A stretch of 64,000 nt of DNA from an uncultured delta proteobacterium (lineage in GTDB: Bacteria; Myxococcota; Myxococcia; Myxococcales; 40CM-4-68-19), in the NCBI GenBank assembly GCA_903911145.1, contig CAIWCD010000031.1:62001-126000 (forward strand), given 5' to 3'. Positions within the stretch are counted from its first letter, which is position 1; every line of letters starts with the position of its first letter. The translations under genes were made by a program, and so were the position numbers. Of this stretch, positions 17,640 through 26,255 are shown piece by piece. Below the pieces are notes generated by a model, which did no database searches, had not been told where the DNA came from, and was given only the letters and a program-made list of their open reading frames with translations.

Positions 17640-19015
17640 TTCCGTTCTCCATCCTCGTCGTCTGCCTGCTCGTCGGCGGCTTCTTCATTCTCTCGACCAT
17701 TCTGCGCAACACCTATGTCTGTTCGCCGAGCGAGGTGCTGATCTTCTCGGGACGCACCTGGACCACCGCCGAGGGGCGCGAAATCGGCTTTCGCTGCGTG
17801 CGCGGCGGACGCGCGATGCGCATGCCGTTCGTCGAAGTGGTCGATCGCATGCAGCTGACCAACATGGCGATCGAGCTCTCGGTGCAGAACGCGTTTTCGC
17901 GCGGCGGCGTCCCGCTCAATGTGGTCGCGGTCGCGAATATCAAAATCCCCAGCGCAGAGCCGCTGCTTCATGCAGCGCTCGAGCGGTTTCTCGGCGCGAC
18001 GCGCGAGCAGATCATCTTCGTCGCGAAGGACACGCTCGAGGGAAACCTGCGCGGCGTGATCGCGGAGCTCTCGCCCGAGGAGATCAATCAGAAGAAGGAT
18101 ATGTTCCAGCAGAAGCTGATTGAAGAGGCGCACCGGGATATGCAGCGACTCGGATTGGTCCTCGATAATCTTCAGATCCAGAATATCTCCGACGAGGTTG
18201 GATATCTCTCGTCGGTCGGCCGCGTGCGCGGTGCGCAGGTGCGCAAGAACGCGACGATTGGCGAAGTGCGCGCGAAGGCGAGCGCGCAGGTGCAGAAGGC
18301 GAACAACTTCATGGAATCGGAGATCTCGAAGATCGATGCCGACCTGCAGGTTGCGCGCAAAGAGAATGAGCGGCGCATCGTTGAGGCGACCACGCAGCGC
18401 GAAGCGCTGATCGCCGAGGCGAAGGGACAGGTCGCCGCTCAAGTCGCGCAGGCGAAGGCGCAGCTTCGCGCCTGGGATGCGCGCATCGAGCAGGTGCGGC
18501 GCAAGCTGGCGGCCGATGTGGTCGCGCCCGCGAACGCGAGCAAGCAGCAGCACGAAGCGGCGGCGAAGGGCGAAGCGGCAAGCCTTCTCGCGCATGGTCG
18601 CGCGGCGGCCGATGCATTGACGAGCCTCGCGCAGGCGCACAAGTCCTCGGGCGGCGCGGCGCGCGAATCTCTGCTGCTGCAGAAGCTGTTGCCGATCTTC
18701 GAGCAGCTCACGAGCACGATGAAGGACGTGCGCGTGGCGAAGCTGACGGTGCTCGGGCGCTCCGACGGCGCGGACAACAATCTCGGCGCGCTCGCGGTCT
18801 CGACGAACGAGCGCATCCGCGCGACCACGGGCGTCGATCTGCTCTCGTCGATCCAGCGCACGATATCCAAGTCGAGCGCTTCTCCGGCCTCGGCCTCGAC
18901 GGTCGTCACGTCTCCCGCGCCGTCTGCGGCGCCTTCCCTGTCTGTGCAGGCTGCGCCGCCCGTGCAGTCTGCGCGGCACTCGGGGAAGCAGCAGAATCCG
19001 CCGCGCAACGCGTAG
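17636..19015 (+). CDS. Second flotillin/SPFH-domain protein
   Basis: A 459-residue paralogue of the preceding flotillin, started by a GTG that overlaps its stop. N-terminal helix at residues 3-22, then NTYVCSPSEVLIFSGR and the SPFH body, EQIIFVAKDTLEGNLRGVIAE, and an Ala/Glu/Lys coiled coil (about residues 205-330). The tail beyond residue 400 is Ser/Ala/Pro-rich and disordered, unlike the first copy. Two different flotillins made together suggest a mixed cage or two cage types, as with FloA/FloT in Bacillus, though those genes are unlinked. Confidence 0.85.
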   Translation: MIPFSILVVCLLVGGFFILSTILRNTYVCSPSEVLIFSGRTWTTAEGREIGFRCVRGGRAMRMPFVEVVDRMQLTNMAIELSVQNAFSRGGVPLNVVAVANIKIPSAEPLLHAALERFLGATREQIIFVAKDTLEGNLRGVIAELSPEEINQKKDMFQQKLIEEAHRDMQRLGLVLDNLQIQNISDEVGYLSSVGRVRGAQVRKNATIGEVRAKASAQVQKANNFMESEISKIDADLQVARKENERRIVEATTQREALIAEAKGQVAAQVAQAKAQLRAWDARIEQVRRKLAADVVAPANASKQQHEAAAKGEAASLLAHGRAAADALTSLAQAHKSSGGAARESLLLQKLLPIFEQLTSTMKDVRVAKLTVLGRSDGADNNLGALAVSTNERIRATTGVDLLSSIQRTISKSSASPASASTVVTSPAPSAAPSLSVQAAPPVQSARHSGKQQNPPRNA

Positions 19016-19035
19016 TTCGATCCTGGAGCGCGACG

Positions 19036-19497
19036 ATGAGGAGACTCGCAATCATCGTCGCGCTCGCCCTGGGAGCGCTCATGCCCGCCATGCCAGCAGC
19101 GTCTTCAGCTCCAGGCGTTCTTGAAGGCCCCGACACCTACGACCGATTCCGCGCCACGGTGACGTCCGTGAAGAAAGTGAGTCTCCAGATCGCGGATAGC
19201 GATACCAGCACTCTTCCTCCCCGGGACTATTGGGAAGTGGAGATGAAGATCGTCACGATGGAGACGATCGATGTGGCGAAGGAAGCATCGCTGACGATTC
19301 AGGAGGCCAACGAGGAAAAGAAGCTGCCCACTCCCTCTGCGGCGGGTCGGGTGGTCAGCTATCACTTTCCAATCACGGATATCATCAAGGTTGGATTCAT
19401 CATCGACGGGACGACGAGGAGCCGGAGCCAGATGAACAACTCCTGGCACTCCCAGAACAGCTTCCTCGCGTCCTATAAGATTATCGAGAAGAAATAG
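19036..19497 (+). CDS. Small exported protein of unknown function, flotillin operon tail
   Basis: A 153-residue protein with a clear signal peptide (RRLAIIVALALGALMPAMPA, cleavage near AASSA). The mature part is predicted to be mostly beta: RFRATVTSVKKVSLQIAD, DYWEVEMKIVTMETIDV, GRVVSYHFPITDIIKVGF. It may be a periplasmic single-domain sandwich. It follows the second flotillin by 20 bp and is likely in the same message. No family is recognised. Confidence 0.7.
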   Translation: MRRLAIIVALALGALMPAMPAASSAPGVLEGPDTYDRFRATVTSVKKVSLQIADSDTSTLPPRDYWEVEMKIVTMETIDVAKEASLTIQEANEEKKLPTPSAAGRVVSYHFPITDIIKVGFIIDGTTRSRSQMNNSWHSQNSFLASYKIIEKK

Positions 19498-19498
19498 T

Positions 19499-19520
19499 CC
19501 GCGCGCCCCCCGACGCGCGG
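19499..19520. terminator. GC hairpin between convergent genes
   Basis: CCGCGCG and CGCGCGG arms with an 8-nt C-rich loop lie between the stop codons of the small exported protein and alpha-2-macroglobulin. There is no T-tract on either side, so a terminator role is only suggested by position. Confidence 0.35.
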
Positions 19521-19529
19521 TGCAGTTGA

Positions 19530-22500
19530 TTACTTCCGCTCGAGAACCTCGACGCGCAGTTCCGCCGAGTTCGCGCGAATCTCCGGCACGTACATCGCCT
19601 GCCCCATTAAAGGCAGCGCGTGGAACTTGCCCGGAACCTCGGCGCGCAGCTCGTAGCGCATCTCCCAGACGCCCTGCTTGAGGCTGTCCGCGAAGAGCGC
19701 CACTTTGCGATCGCGCCACTCGACATAGAGCGAACGCGACTCGCCCGTGTAATCGATCGCGTCGGTGGACGCGCCCAGCCCGTGCTTGCGCTTCTTCTCA
19801 TTCTCGAGCTTTCCATAGTTGCGCTCGAAGCTGGCCTGCAGCACCCGCCGCGCCTGCATCGGGGTTCCCGATTTCACCTCGACCGCTTCGAACCCTGCCG
19901 GCTTGATATCCTCGAAGAGCAGATAGTCGTAATCATTCTTCGTCTCGACCGCGACGACGACCTCGATGCGATCTCCACTCTGCACATCGCCGCCGTCGAG
20001 CAGCGGCACGGTGTCATAGACGGTCCCCTTGAGCAGCGTCTTGCGCGCAACCTTCTTGTAATAGCTGCGCCGCACGAAGAGTTCGTGCCCGGCCGGCGCG
20101 ATCGGCTCCTCGAGCGAGAAGAAGCGGGCCTCCGCGGAGAAATAGAGCGGCCCCGTTCCGGCTATCCGCGTCAGCTTGATCTCATTCTCTTCGTTCACCA
20201 GCGATGCATCGACGACGAAGCGACCTGGCGCGCCAAGCACGTCATCGCGCGTGAGCTTCTTGCGAGCGACCTCATGTCCATTCACGCTGAGCGCATATTC
20301 AGTCGGCCCGCTGAGTTCGCCCGAGCTCTTCAGATATTGCGAGAGCGCGAGCAGGCTGATCGCGGTGTCCTTGGTGTTGCTCCACTGAGCGCCGCGGCGG
20401 TTCTTCAATAACCAATTCACGGACGGTTCAATCAATTCGCTCCTGGGCTCGATGGTCAAGAGCGCCATCAGCACGAACGACGTCGTCTCGACGCCCGAGT
20501 CGCTCCAGCGCCACCAGAAACCCTCTTCGCCCCAATGGGCCGTCGCCATCACCGACGCATCGCTGGACTGCGCGCCTTCCATCACGACCGAAGTATCCGG
20601 CTTGGTATCCCGGATCACTCCATTCTCGAGATTGACCGCGAGCGTCTTCGCCTGCTCGAGATATCCCAATCGATGGGCAGCGAGAGCAAAGAGCGCGCGC
20701 GTATAGGCGTTCATCGACTTGTGTGTCGACCAGAGATGCTCGAAGGCCTTCTGCTCGAAGCTGCTCGGCTCCTTGCGCGCAATTGGCGCGTAATAGACAG
20801 AGAGCGCGTGCAATAGCCACGCCTGGCGATCGGCATTGACCTGCTCATTGACCAGCTCGTGATCGAGGTAATCAGCGGCGCGGCTGAGCACGTCGCTGCG
20901 CACTGCGATCCCCGCATCGCGCGCGAGCGAAAGTCCCCAGAGGACATAAGCGCTCATATATCGATCGCTCGAACTGCCCTCCTTCCACCAGCCCCAGCCG
21001 CCGTCGCTGCGCTGGAAATCATAGAGGCGCTTTAATCCCTCGCTGGTCATCGCGCCGAGTTCCTGCAGGTCGCGCTTTCCCTGCGGGTGCGTCTTGTCGG
21101 CGCTCTGCTGCTCAATTCCACCAAAGACGCGGTTCATCGCCTTCTTCGCGTCGAGGCCAGCATCGGAGAGCGTCTTCTGCACAATGGCCGCGGGGAGAAA
21201 GCGGGACATCGTCTGCTCTGTGCAGCCATAGGGATAATCAATCAGGTAGGGCAGCGCATCGAGCATCGTGACGGCGAGCGAGGGCGAGACCTGCACCGAA
21301 AGCTCGGTTGAGCCAGCGCGCCGCTCCTTGGGCAATGCGAGCTTCACGGCCACCGCGCTGCCGCGCATCTTTCCCGATCTGGCGATGAGCTTGTCGATCC
21401 CGTGCTCATAGACGGGGAATACCTTCTCCATTGCATCGGAGAACTCTCCTCCGCGGGCAACGACCTTGAGCTTGGCTTCACCCGCCTGCTCGACACGGAC
21501 GTTCCAATCGACGCGAGCCTCGCCCCCTGCGGGCACCGTGACACTCCGCTTGCCCTTCGAGCCGGTAACGACCAGCCCCTTCGCCTCGAGCTCTGCGCTC
21601 GCGGCGATCTCGTGGTTGGTATTGTTATTGATGACCGCCGATACCACGGTGGTATCGCCGACCAGATAGAAGCGCGGGCCCTGCAGCCGCACCAACAGCG
21701 GCATGCGCGTCTTCGCGGCCCCCGTGGAAATGCCGAACTGTGCGCTCTGCGAAACCGCCCGCGCGGTTGCACGCCAGCTGGTCAATGAGTCGGGATAGTT
21801 GAGGCTCACCTGCGCCCGCCCATCCGCGGCGGTCATTAAATGGGCATCCCAGAGCGCCGTCGCGCGGAAGTCACTTCGCACCACCACGGGCTGATCTCCG
21901 CCGCCTGCAGCAGCGACGCCTGCTGGAGGCGCTGGCGGAGGAGCGGCGCTCTCAGCGGATTTCTTCGACATGGAAGCCCGCATCGGCGCGGCGGCAACGG
22001 GCGAGGGTGAGCTCGTGGCAAGATCCCTTCGTGCGCCTGCGAACGATGCGGCCTGTTCGGGCATTGCTCCCTCCAGGTCATCGGGGCCTCGACTGCGTTC
22101 GGTATCAGCGGCCACCGTGCCAGGAGGGGGCGCAGCCACCGCGACAAGGCGCGTATAGCTCTTGGTGGAAAAGCTGCTCGCCGTGCTGACGTTGTTGCCC
22201 CGCTTGGTGCCGAAGAAGAACTGGCGCGGATCTCCGGCGAGATCGCTTTGAATCGCATAGACGCTCTCATCGACAACGCCGAGCGAAACCTCCGCCGAGA
22301 CGGGCTTGCCGTCGCTGTCGGTGGTGGTCACCGTCCAGATCCCGCGATCGCGCGCCTGGTATTCGCGCGCATTCGGCTCGACGGTGACGTTCAGGTAGTG
22401 CTTGAGCGGCGGAACCACGAGTTGCTTGGTATCCGTGAGGAGCTGCTGGTCGCGGACCATCTGCGCTTCGAGAAAGATGTTCGGGACATATTGATCGTCG

Positions 22501-25433
22501 ATGGGCAACTGCAGCAGCTTGACGGTTCCCGTGACGTGGACCACCTCGATGCGATTGAGGTCGTCGCTGCCGGTGGAGAAGAGCACCCAGCGATCGCTCT
22601 CGGGAACCGAGATCATCACAGGCGCGGTCTCGCCTGCGTGCACGGTATCTCGATCAACGAGGATCTCCAGCCCGCCCGACCGATAGCCAAGCTCCGACGT
22701 ACTCTCGCGGGATACCCAGACATAGGTATTGGCGGTGATTGAATTGCGCCCCTTCTCGACCGTGATCCAGGTCAACTGGTAATACCCGTCGCGATCCGGC
22801 GTGAATGAAAGCTCGGCGGTTCCATTGGCGTCGGTCTTGATGGTGCGGGTCTCGATCGCGTCGTGCTCGTATCCGCGCGATTTCAAGCGATAGCCGCTCA
22901 TGTCGAGGAGCGGAGTGCTGCGCCGAAGAGCCGCGAGTTGCGCGCCCGTGACCTCCTGCCCTTTCGGGTCGAGCCAACTCTCCGTCCAGCGCTCCCGCGT
23001 GATCGCGACCGTTCCGCCGGTTGCGACGGCCTCGTCATTGGCGTCGATCGTCTTGATATCGACGACCGCCTTTTCATTGGGCGCGACCAGCGTGTGGCGT
23101 GGCGTCAGATAGGCGGAGAAGCGCTGGCGCGTCACCCGCACCGATCCGCTTCCGGAAACCTCGCGGCGCGACGAGTCGGTGACGCGCGCTTCAATCCGAT
23201 ATTCGAAATCCTGGTTGGTCCCGCGCGGAGTATCGAACGTCACCTGCACGCGTCCATTGGCGTCGGTCTTCAAGGCCTCCTGCTTGATGATGTTATCGCC
23301 GCCATACCAGCCGCGCCGATTGGGAATCAGGTCTTGGTAGAACCAGGCATAGTCCCTCGTCGGGCGCCACGAGGGGTAATGAACGTCCTGGTGGACGAAC
23401 AACTGAACGTCGGCGTCGGCAACCGCGCCACCGAAGTAGTAATCAACCTGCACCTCGGCAGTCACCTTGTCGCCGACCCGGTAGGTCTTGCGGTGCCCAG
23501 CCTCGTCGAGCGGCGTCTTCACGGACACGGTGAACTCAGGCAGCTTGTACTCCTCGAGGCGCAGGAGCGTGGCGTTGCCAATCGTCCCATTTGATGCATC
23601 GTCGAATTGAATTCGATACTCACCCAGCGGCATCTTATCCGTGAGCGCAAGGTCGCCCCAGGCGCTGCCGAACGCATTGAGCGTCGCTTTCCCTTCCGCG
23701 ACCTTGGAGCCCTGCGGGTCGGTGATATTCCAGCCCAGCAATTGATTGGCAGGCGTTTGATAACTCGCGCCATCATAGGTGCGTGCAATCACCTTCCAAT
23801 GGGCCTGCTCTCCGGGTCGATATGCGGGCCGATCGGTCATCGCATAGATCTTCCACTGGTTGCTCTGGCTGCCGCGATTGCTTGAATAGCTCGCGCTATA
23901 GGCCTGCTCATCGCCAAGCCGGGCGGTTGCGAAGAGTTCGCTGGTATTGGCGCTCGACGAATCGGCTGGATAGATGGCGAGGCCGTTCTCGTCGGCGGTG
24001 ACGCTGCGGCTGGTCCAGACATAGGAGCCATTTTGATAGGCATGGCCGACCAGTCGCGTCTGCGCCCGGGGCTTCGGCGCGCCGGTCGTCGCGTCGCAGA
24101 CATAGAGAACAGTCTTGCTGGGCGCGCTCTTCATGACGATCGCCGTCTGCGTCACCAGCACTGCATCGCGCACCCGCATCGCCTTTCCATCGGGCCCGGT
24201 CGCGGTGCCTTCGAGGAGATAGGCGCCCGTCGGCAGCGGTTCGGCTGTCTCCTGGGCGCTCCCCTGCTGGTGTTTGCCGTCATCCTTGGTGTCGCGGGTC
24301 CAGCTCTTGAGCTTCGTCGCGCGCGAGAGATCGACGCTCTCCACCCAACCTGATGTCGAACTGGAGGTGCCGAACGCCAGTCCGTTGTTGAGGTCGATTT
24401 GATAGAGCGAGAGTTGAATCGCGCCGAGGTTGCGCCACGAGAGATAGTATTGAATCTGCGAGCCGGGGAGGAAGACGTTGGAGACGGCCAGAGAGAGCTG
24501 CGGCGTGACGATCGCCTCGGCCTGGCTCTTCGCCTGCTCCCAGAATCGACTCTCACCCCGCTTGAACTCACGCAGGAATCGTCGATAGAGCGCGAGCGCG
24601 CCGACATAGTCGCGGTCGCTCGTCCACCCGCCGTTGTCGAGTTGGCGCGGACGCCCGTTATCTTCGAGATATTGCGCCTCATTGAAGAGCGCTTCGTCAT
24701 ACCAGTCGGTCTTCTTGCCGAACGCGAGGGCGGCCTCGAACTCGTCGGTGATGCGGACCCGCTGCTCCCAATCGCTGCTCTGGTTCTTCAGCGTCATCGC
24801 GGTGAAGAAATGGGCCCGCGCCTTTTCCTCATCGCTGTTGGAAATCGAGAGAACGCCCTCGAGCACGTCGAGCGGCAGATAGTTCCCGTAATAGCCATAG
24901 CCACCGTAGGTATCGGTCGACGGCGGCCGGGCTGCGCGCCAGCAGATCGCGAGATATCGGCTCCGCGCGAGCTCGCGGTCGACGTTCGCGCCCGCCCACC
25001 AGTCGAGCGCGAGGTGATAGTTCTGCCAAGCCTGATACCAATATCGATACTCGGCGCGCAGCCAATAGGCGTCGCCGAGCGACTCCACCGCTTCGACCCA
25101 GGTCCGATCGTGATCTTCCTCTCGCGTCGCCTCGGAGAGGAGCTTCCCGAGCGCGGCGATGGCGGCCTGCTGGCGAGAGCCGTCGATGCTGCGCCCCGCG
25201 CTCGCTGCGCGCCAGTCGGTATCGGCAAGGCGGAACGCAATCCAGCGCCGCTCCTGCGCGTTGAGTCCCTGCTGGTCGATTGCGGCGTAGGCGTCGTGCG
25301 CCTTCTGATAGGCGCCGTCGGTGAAGAGCTTTTCGGCGGCCGCTTTCTCATGCGAATCATCAGCCATATGAACCCCCGGTGCGGCAATGGCCGCGGCGGC
25401 TACAAAGAACAGCAGAGCGGATCGTTTGAACAC
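19530..25433 (-). CDS. Bacterial alpha-2-macroglobulin family protein with thioester
   Basis: A 1967-residue periplasmic or secreted protease trap. A GTG at 25433 with AGGAGGG just upstream gives a Sec signal peptide (FFVAAAAIAAPG) with no lipobox. Residues 30-400 are mostly helical and may hold repeats; MG-type sandwiches follow. Residues 1105-1180 are a Pro/Ala/Gly-rich flexible stretch. The segment FRATALWDAHLMTAADGRA (near 1184) begins the central A2M domain. The reactive thioester CTEQ is intact, with Cys1404 in YPYGCTEQTMSRF, followed by the helical thioester domain (GGWGWWKEG). It would capture attacking proteases. Unlike E. coli YfhM, it lacks a lipid anchor and a PBP1c neighbour. Confidence 0.92.
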   Translation of the reverse strand: MFKRSALLFFVAAAAIAAPGVHMADDSHEKAAAEKLFTDGAYQKAHDAYAAIDQQGLNAQERRWIAFRLADTDWRAASAGRSIDGSRQQAAIAALGKLLSEATREEDHDRTWVEAVESLGDAYWLRAEYRYWYQAWQNYHLALDWWAGANVDRELARSRYLAICWRAARPPSTDTYGGYGYYGNYLPLDVLEGVLSISNSDEEKARAHFFTAMTLKNQSSDWEQRVRITDEFEAALAFGKKTDWYDEALFNEAQYLEDNGRPRQLDNGGWTSDRDYVGALALYRRFLREFKRGESRFWEQAKSQAEAIVTPQLSLAVSNVFLPGSQIQYYLSWRNLGAIQLSLYQIDLNNGLAFGTSSSTSGWVESVDLSRATKLKSWTRDTKDDGKHQQGSAQETAEPLPTGAYLLEGTATGPDGKAMRVRDAVLVTQTAIVMKSAPSKTVLYVCDATTGAPKPRAQTRLVGHAYQNGSYVWTSRSVTADENGLAIYPADSSSANTSELFATARLGDEQAYSASYSSNRGSQSNQWKIYAMTDRPAYRPGEQAHWKVIARTYDGASYQTPANQLLGWNITDPQGSKVAEGKATLNAFGSAWGDLALTDKMPLGEYRIQFDDASNGTIGNATLLRLEEYKLPEFTVSVKTPLDEAGHRKTYRVGDKVTAEVQVDYYFGGAVADADVQLFVHQDVHYPSWRPTRDYAWFYQDLIPNRRGWYGGDNIIKQEALKTDANGRVQVTFDTPRGTNQDFEYRIEARVTDSSRREVSGSGSVRVTRQRFSAYLTPRHTLVAPNEKAVVDIKTIDANDEAVATGGTVAITRERWTESWLDPKGQEVTGAQLAALRRSTPLLDMSGYRLKSRGYEHDAIETRTIKTDANGTAELSFTPDRDGYYQLTWITVEKGRNSITANTYVWVSRESTSELGYRSGGLEILVDRDTVHAGETAPVMISVPESDRWVLFSTGSDDLNRIEVVHVTGTVKLLQLPIDDQYVPNIFLEAQMVRDQQLLTDTKQLVVPPLKHYLNVTVEPNAREYQARDRGIWTVTTTDSDGKPVSAEVSLGVVDESVYAIQSDLAGDPRQFFFGTKRGNNVSTASSFSTKSYTRLVAVAAPPPGTVAADTERSRGPDDLEGAMPEQAASFAGARRDLATSSPSPVAAAPMRASMSKKSAESAAPPPAPPAGVAAAGGGDQPVVVRSDFRATALWDAHLMTAADGRAQVSLNYPDSLTSWRATARAVSQSAQFGISTGAAKTRMPLLVRLQGPRFYLVGDTTVVSAVINNNTNHEIAASAELEAKGLVVTGSKGKRSVTVPAGGEARVDWNVRVEQAGEAKLKVVARGGEFSDAMEKVFPVYEHGIDKLIARSGKMRGSAVAVKLALPKERRAGSTELSVQVSPSLAVTMLDALPYLIDYPYGCTEQTMSRFLPAAIVQKTLSDAGLDAKKAMNRVFGGIEQQSADKTHPQGKRDLQELGAMTSEGLKRLYDFQRSDGGWGWWKEGSSSDRYMSAYVLWGLSLARDAGIAVRSDVLSRAADYLDHELVNEQVNADRQAWLLHALSVYYAPIARKEPSSFEQKAFEHLWSTHKSMNAYTRALFALAAHRLGYLEQAKTLAVNLENGVIRDTKPDTSVVMEGAQSSDASVMATAHWGEEGFWWRWSDSGVETTSFVLMALLTIEPRSELIEPSVNWLLKNRRGAQWSNTKDTAISLLALSQYLKSSGELSGPTEYALSVNGHEVARKKLTRDDVLGAPGRFVVDASLVNEENEIKLTRIAGTGPLYFSAEARFFSLEEPIAPAGHELFVRRSYYKKVARKTLLKGTVYDTVPLLDGGDVQSGDRIEVVVAVETKNDYDYLLFEDIKPAGFEAVEVKSGTPMQARRVLQASFERNYGKLENEKKRKHGLGASTDAIDYTGESRSLYVEWRDRKVALFADSLKQGVWEMRYELRAEVPGKFHALPLMGQAMYVPEIRANSAELRVEVLERK

Positions 25434-25437
25434 GTGG

Positions 25438-25444
25438 CCCTCCT
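25438..25444 (-). promoter_or_regulatory. Ribosome-binding site fixing the GTG start of alpha-2-macroglobulin
   Basis: On the minus strand AGGAGGG ends 4 nt before GTG at 25433. The open frame runs far upstream, but this site and the signal peptide after it make GTG the real start. Confidence 0.75.
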
Positions 25445-25556
25445 GCGAGCGGCGGCAGCATAGCCGCAATGCGGACGCATCAACGCGCATGTGCACGAAA
25501 GGGTCTGGCGCAAAGAAGTCGCGCGCCGCGAGCTTCCGTCTACAGTTCGACGCTGC

Positions 25557-26255
25557 ATGCAGCCCTGGCTTGAGATCGCGCGCGCTCGCGCACCTGACGG
25601 AACGGAGCTTCGGCTCGATCGCCGCGGCGACGAGTGGGTCGTGCGCTGCGACGGACGCGTGCTGATGTCGACGCGGCAGCACGGCTCCGAAGAGGCGCTT
25701 GCTCTGCTGGCCTTCGCGCAGGCGCCGCATGCGCAGGACGTCTTCGTCGGTGGACTCGGACTGGGCTTCACGGCGCGCGCCGCTCTCGAGAAGTTGCCGC
25801 GAGAGGGCAGACTTCTCATCGCCGAGTTCACCCCGGAGATCGTCGAGTGGAATCGGCAGCACGTCGGTGAGTTCGCGCGCCGCCCTCTCGATGATCCGCG
25901 CACGCGCCTGCACGTTGGCGATGCGGTCGCGCATCTGCTCCGTGCGCACGAGCTCTACGATGCACTCCTGCTCGACATCGACAACGGGCCGTCTGCGCTC
26001 GTGCACGCGAGCAACGAAGCGCTCTATGGAGACAAGGGCGTCGCGGCCTGCTTCGCGGCCCTGCGCCCGGGTGGCGTGCTCACGGTCTGGTCGGCAAGCG
26101 GTGACGACGGCTACTTGATGCGGCTCGAACGCGCCGGCTTCATGGCGAGAGCGGAGTTCGCGGGGGCCCGCGCTGGGAGCGGCCGCGGCGTGCGTCATGT
26201 GATCTTCGTCGCGGTCCGTCCGCGCGCTCAATCCTCGAAGGCGCGCACCCGATGA
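25557..26255 (+). CDS. Spermidine-synthase-like Rossmann-fold protein
   Basis: A 232-residue protein with the polyamine-synthase/methyltransferase fold. Residues 15-45 form the N-terminal beta part (DGTELRLDRRGDEWVV), then VFVGGLGLGFTARAAL binds the nucleotide, LLIAEFTPEIVEWN follows, and DALLLDIDNGPSALV replaces the catalytic Asp region of true spermidine synthases. It is shorter than SpeE (about 280-300), so a different alkyl transfer or methylation is possible. Its stop overlaps the radical SAM start (ATGA), so the two are translated together and probably act in one pathway. Confidence 0.7.
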   Translation: MQPWLEIARARAPDGTELRLDRRGDEWVVRCDGRVLMSTRQHGSEEALALLAFAQAPHAQDVFVGGLGLGFTARAALEKLPREGRLLIAEFTPEIVEWNRQHVGEFARRPLDDPRTRLHVGDAVAHLLRAHELYDALLLDIDNGPSALVHASNEALYGDKGVAACFAALRPGGVLTVWSASGDDGYLMRLERAGFMARAEFAGARAGSGRGVRHVIFVAVRPRAQSSKARTR

